Shown in pieces: positions 60,311 through 64,000 of a stretch of 64,000 nucleotides of DNA. Made by a program: the position numbers and the translations under genes. This DNA comes from Zygaena filipendulae (Eukaryota; Arthropoda; Insecta; Lepidoptera; Zygaenidae). The stretch spans positions 3,843,001 through 3,907,000 of the forward strand of contig OU015674.1 of NCBI GenBank assembly GCA_907165275.2, given 5' to 3'. The notes under the pieces were generated by a model. That model ran no database searches and was not told the origin of the DNA. It was given only the letters and a program-made list of their open reading frames with translations. Numbering within the stretch: position 1 is the first letter of the stretch; the number at the start of each line of letters is the position of its first letter.

Positions 60311-60778
60311 ACCTAGTCTAACTAGAGAAAAATTATTATCATATATCATATATCTCATTACTTAATCTAAGAATAATTTCTATTGTTTTTTATTTTCTTA
60401 AATTGTTTTTTGAGCACTTAAAATGCAAATCTTTTTTTTTGTTATCAATACTAAGTGTTTAAGAAATAGTTTGTTGATTTAATATCTGATATTATATTCA
60501 TTACAATCCTAATCTATAACGAAATCCTGTACTGTTACTTTCGACCCACAACGTGTTACTTTCGGCCTCGCTACGTGGTCGAAAGTAACAAATGACGAAT
60601 TTTTTTAAAGTCTCTGTAATTCACACAAAATACACAATAACAAGATAAATCATGACACTAATGTAATTAACATGAATGGAATTTATTTAAGGCCATATTA
60701 ATTTCAGAAAAATAACAACACCTAACCAGGAATCAAAGCCAAAGTACAAAGTGTTACTTTTGTACCCGGTCTCCCCTA

Positions 60779-60894
60779 CTCTACAGTTACTCTATTACAG
60801 CTTCAGTTCGGAAGAAAATGTTGGTTAACCTTTGACCGAACTTGAATGAGCGTCACGTATACTTATATTTTAGATTAATTCCAGGATAAAATAT
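60779..60894. other. Short anonymous stretch
   Basis: No feature was seen. Confidence 0.4.
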
Positions 60895-61025
60895 AGATAT
60901 AAACCTTTCTCATTAATCACTCTATCTATTGGTGAAAACCGCATGAAAATCCGTTGCGTAGTTTTAAAGGTCTAAGCATACATAGGGACAGACAGACAGC
61001 GCGAAGCGATTTTGTTTTATACTAT
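60895..61025 (-). mobile_element. CTGTCTGTC-type repeat fragment, minus strand
   Basis: TTAATCACTCTATCTATTGG, TGAAAACCGCATGAAAATCC and AGGGACAGACAGACAGCGCG match 14570-14705. Confidence 0.55.
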
Positions 61026-61651
61026 GTAGTGATACACAAGAGTTTGAACAGTCATGTGGTTTTGTTGCATTAGTGGTCGATAATTATTATTATAAAATTA
61101 GTTATGAAATTTTGAAGTAAAGTGTCTGGGCTAAATAACAGTTGCAAATGGTTGTATGAGATCTCGATCATCAAATATGACTACATCTTTCTGTAACAAC
61201 CAGTTTGTATAAATAGAAGACGTAATGTGTCTTGTGTGGGAACGCTTAACTTCACCTGAGGTTTGCTCGCCGAGGTAACTAGGTATACTTGGTTCTCACA
61301 CATAAAGCAATTGCTTTTTTGGGGTGACAATAGCTGATATTCCTTTTATAGAAAAGGCGAATACAGTGGCCACTGGGAAAACCCTTTCAGAGCTCTTTAT
61401 TCATAGATATTACCTACGTACTACATATTACTAGTTTTCGTTCTTTTTTATGTATTCTATTTTTAAATCCAAAAAGGGAACGTATAAATCGAGTGTCGTC
61501 ATGTACGATGTGCCTAAAAAATTACCTTACGATCGTAGCTGTGGAATAGTCACTATGAACTTCGAGCAAGTTTCAGGTTAATTTTAAGGTAATCTAAATT
61601 TGGAAATGTGTAGTACAATGCAACTATAAAACTTTATTTGCTCTATGACTA
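61026..61651. other. Anonymous DNA
   Basis: No gene or repeat was named. Confidence 0.4.
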
Positions 61652-61710
61652 GCTGATGCCTGCGGTTTCACCCGCGAGGATATCGGGATTCCTTCAAAAA
61701 CTCTTTCACA
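61650..61710 (-). mobile_element. CTAGT-family end, minus strand
   Basis: ACTAGCTGATGCCTGCGGTT then TCACCCGCGAGGATATCGGG is the reverse complement of the family 3-prime end. Confidence 0.5.
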
Positions 61711-61931
61711 CACCGAGACCGAATGGCACTTTCCGCCATATTTGTGAAAACCGTTACTCATAAAAAGGTGTAAAAGCGTGGTATGAAAACGATACAACTT
61801 TGGAACAATATACATACAATACTATATACGTATTATAAGGAAATAGAACATTGAAACATGTACCCATATGTCGCAGCAGTTTGTTAATTCGTTCATTTAC
61901 AAATCATCGGCATTTTGTACAATGTTGAATA

Positions 61932-62164
61932 CTCAGACCAAATAAAAACTAAAGACGGAACGCGTAGAACAAGCAAGCGAAGCCAGGAAAAAGACACCAT
62001 CGCCGTGCACGTACACAGAAACACACACACTTACAAGAAAGAGACACCATGAATCCTAAGTAAACTTTGCAAATCTATAAACTTTCCTAATCACCACATG
62101 CATACGCGACCGGCTTCACTTCGTTGTTCGAGACGTTCCGTCTTTAGTTTTTATTTGGTCTGAG
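61932..62164. mobile_element. 233-bp hAT-like MITE with 8-bp target duplication
   Basis: The ends CTCAGACCAAATAAAAACTA then AAGACGGAACG and CGTTCCGTCTTTAGTTTTTA then TTTGGTCTGAG are inverted repeats extending about 50 bp. The flanks GTTGAATA (61924-61931) and GTTGAACA (62165-62172) agree at 7 of 8 bases, an hAT-sized duplication. It is non-coding. Confidence 0.75.
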
Positions 62165-62207
62165 GTTGAACAGAGAAAATGCGTTGTGATACCCATCGCA
62201 ACTATTA

Positions 62208-62321
62208 TAGATGGGCAATCAGCCGGTCGCCATAAGCAGCCGGCATAAACTTGGTGCTTGGGTTTAAACCCGATAAAAGCCCGTAGATAAACACCCAGAC
62301 TTGCTTCGGATTGCCCATCTA
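62208..62321. mobile_element. TA-flanked short MITE, copy 4 (complete)
   Basis: 114 bp with ends TAGATGGGCAATC and GATTGCCCATCTA and TA on both sides (62206-62207 and 62322-62323). The core TGGGTTTAAACCCGATAAAA then GCCCGTAGATAAAC is shared with copies at 1, 41984 and 55519. Confidence 0.8.
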
Positions 62322-63244
62322 TAGGCACAACAAAAATCGGCATCATTTGATTATGTTGTGGTCAGTGTTCACCCTTAACCCAACATCACTTCAAGGTTCT
62401 AGTAAATATAAAACTACGAGCGAATATACAATTTTTTTTACAGTCGTCGTTTTGACTGACGCCATTTTTCTGACTGACACCGGCAAAATATAGGATTTTT
62501 CAACCATACATTTTCCAAGAAAACGGTAGTTTTCGAGAGAGAATCTTGGAGAAAAATCTAACATGTTCATTGACGTTTCGCCATTATTACTTTAATTGCA
62601 AAATTAATTGCGATAAAACGCGATAGATTATCACAATTTAAGAAGAAAATTATAAACTCACAGTATGTATGTATATATAGATCTAGGTTCTATTGATGTA
62701 TCTTAGTGAGTTAGAGACTTATGTATGTAAACACTCTAATACAGTCTGTAAAAAAGATTCCCAACTTTGTTCTTTCAAGGTAAAAAAAGCTATTTCGTCT
62801 GCCGCCCAGTCGAATTCGCAACAATAACAAAATCATATTACGAAAGAATATTAAAAGTTGCGTAATAGTTTTCTCCCTCGATTTCCCTCGTATAATGTTA
62901 CTTCGCTGTGCGAAATAAAAGTTGGGCGATTTTTTGTCGGAACACCGCCAAAGATCGAGTAGAGTCAGCAAATATTTTATAGACTGTCGATACAAAAGCG
63001 ATAAGTTTTCCGTGTCGTTACCTTTTATGTATTAGTTTTACAGGTTTACGTTCTTTATTAAATACCTACTAACTTCTGCACGCGGCTTCTGCATCTCATC
63101 CGTATCCATGACTTATTCGTCAACTCGCACGTGTCAAACTCGTGTGTGTGCACAAGTAAGCACCTTCCGTTTTTACCTACTTTTTCTGTCGTTAACTCGC
63201 TCAACCGTGAAAATGCGTAGAGTCAGCTTGTTAGTTAAGTGTCA
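62322..63244. other. Anonymous DNA
   Basis: The minus-strand 94-codon frame at 62711-62995 shows no recognisable domain. No repeat was named. Confidence 0.4.
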
Positions 63245-63459
63245 TATTATAAAACATAGATAGTCCTCCGCCGCGTCTGCCTGTCTTTCTGTTCGTCTGT
63301 ATGTCTGTTCGCGATAAACTCTAAAACTACTGAACGAATTTTCATGCAGTTTTCACCAAAACATAGAGTGATTCCAGAGAAAGGTTAATAGGTATAGTTT
63401 ATCTTGGAATTTCCGCGGGAACTGCGAAATTAGTGCGGGTGTCCGCGGGGGACAGCTAG
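63245..63459 (+). mobile_element. CTAGT-ended repeat, nearly complete
   Basis: It starts TATTATAAAACATAGATAGT then CCTCCGCCGCGTCTGCCTGT. It continues through TCGCGATAAACTCTAAAACT and AATTTCCGCGGGAACTGCGA, and ends GTCCGCGGGGGACAGCTAG then T. Confidence 0.65.
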
Positions 63460-63460
63460 T

Positions 63461-63600
63461 ATTATTGTAAATGCGAAAGTAACTCTGTCTGTTACCTTTT
63501 CACTACTTAACTACACGCTGTTAGGTTTAGATTCAGTTATTTTAAAGAACATAGGGTACTTTTCAGTTTTTAGCCCGGTAGCCGAATAAAACCAAGTGTT
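63461..63600 (+). mobile_element. CTAGT-family 5-prime part
   Basis: ATTATTGTAAATGCGAAAGT then AACTCTGTCTGTTACCTTTT: a second copy starts directly after the previous one ends, and is soon lost. Confidence 0.5.
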
Positions 63601-63772
63601 ACTTTTCAAAAGTGTTTTTAGTTTGTAAAATAATATAAAAAACATGATAAAATTCGAGAAAATATATAATTAACTTACCAATATTTTGCTAGAGCTAGAC
63701 GAACTAGTACTAAAAGATTCGTAACAAGATAATATTTGTTAGCAGAATATTGTCATTAGGTTTTTATAAGTA
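63601..63772. other. Short anonymous stretch
   Basis: No feature was seen. Confidence 0.4.
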
Positions 63773-63830
63773 CTAGCTGTGCCCCGCGGTTTCACCCGCG
63801 TACGTTTCGGAATTCCCGCAGGAACTCCAA
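63773..63830 (-). mobile_element. CTAGT-family end, minus strand
   Basis: ACTAGCTGTGCCCCGCGGTT, TCACCCGCGTACGTTTCGGA and ATTCCCGCAGGAACTCC: reverse complement of the family 3-prime end. Confidence 0.6.
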
Positions 63831-64000
63831 ACTTCTTTTATTCTTCTTCTCTTTACAATAACAAACAACAATTAAAGAATTAGCGAAGTTGGTCCAGCCA
63901 TTCACGCGTGATGCCGTGACCAAGTTAAATAGGGGTTCATTTTTATATACTTACCTTTATTTAGATTTTAGATAGATTTTTCATTAAAATCTTATTTAGA

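Larger units (their letters stand above)
59469..60776 (+). mobile_element. Pogo/Tigger-like element, internally deleted
   Basis: The terminal inverted repeats are perfect for 24 bp: GGGGAGACCGGGTACAAAAG then TAAC at the left, complementary at the right, with TA on both sides (59467-59468 and 60777-60778). The word (A/G)AAAGTAAC or its complement GTTACTTT recurs at least eight times inside, near 59499, 59841, 59880, 60533, 60551 and 60578. The TA target, the repeat type and the two N-terminal transposase fragments fit the pogo/Tigger branch of Tc1/mariner. The catalytic DDE part is gone, so the element depends on a relative. Confidence 0.8.

Overview
This window looks like nuclear DNA of a lepidopteran (butterfly or moth). 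It is AT-rich, with many short TAGGTACCTA-type runs. It carries repeat families typical of moth and butterfly genomes: CTAGT-ended repeats with CCGCGG stems, tRNA-derived SINEs whose tails end in ATT repeats, and many hairpin MITEs. I found no intact host protein-coding gene, rRNA, genuine tRNA gene or CRISPR array. It is best read as an intergenic or intronic, transposon-rich stretch. Family names for the repeats rest on recalled resemblance and are hedged entry by entry; the terminal repeats, target duplications and reading-frame breaks were read directly from the sequence.

Layout. 1-9.8 kb is mostly anonymous AT-rich DNA with a minus-strand SINE (735-1005) and one long-hairpin MITE (6496-6732). 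9.8-13.4 kb is a nested repeat cluster: a minus-strand ORF1/gag-like retroelement tail, a 359-bp MITE, a tRNA-like SINE, and a second SINE split by two different MITEs. 13.4-29 kb is mainly anonymous, with scattered MITEs (19.4, 19.8, 22.5 and 24.4 kb) and CTAGT repeats. 29-39.7 kb is the richest block. It holds a 73-bp tandem array, a 3.78-kb DNA transposon (30929-34709) with a decayed DUF7869-like transposase, a 569-bp foldback element, and a 2.19-kb deletion derivative (36499-38689) that keeps the C-terminal end of a related-looking protein and is full of ACAGTCCCCTG motifs. 39.7-54 kb is mostly anonymous, with GC-richer pockets near 42.5, 45.7 and 52.2-52.9 kb, a SINE and three more copies of the long-hairpin MITE. 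54-64 kb holds CTAGT repeats, two TA-flanked MITE families, a pogo/Tigger-like derivative (59469-60776), an hAT-like MITE with an 8-bp target duplication, and a LINE 3-prime end.

How the parts relate. Nothing here forms a working pathway. What can be read is insertion history. The 3.78-kb transposon sits inside a CTAGT-type repeat and holds a fragment of the MITE family that also interrupts the SINE at 12.4 kb. An uninterrupted SINE relative at 43.98 kb shows the empty site for that insertion. The 3.78-kb transposon, the 2.19-kb derivative and the pogo-like element all carry many repeats of a short motif near their ends, as expected for transposase binding sites. The two protein-bearing non-pogo elements are the best candidates for a poorly described transposon lineage.
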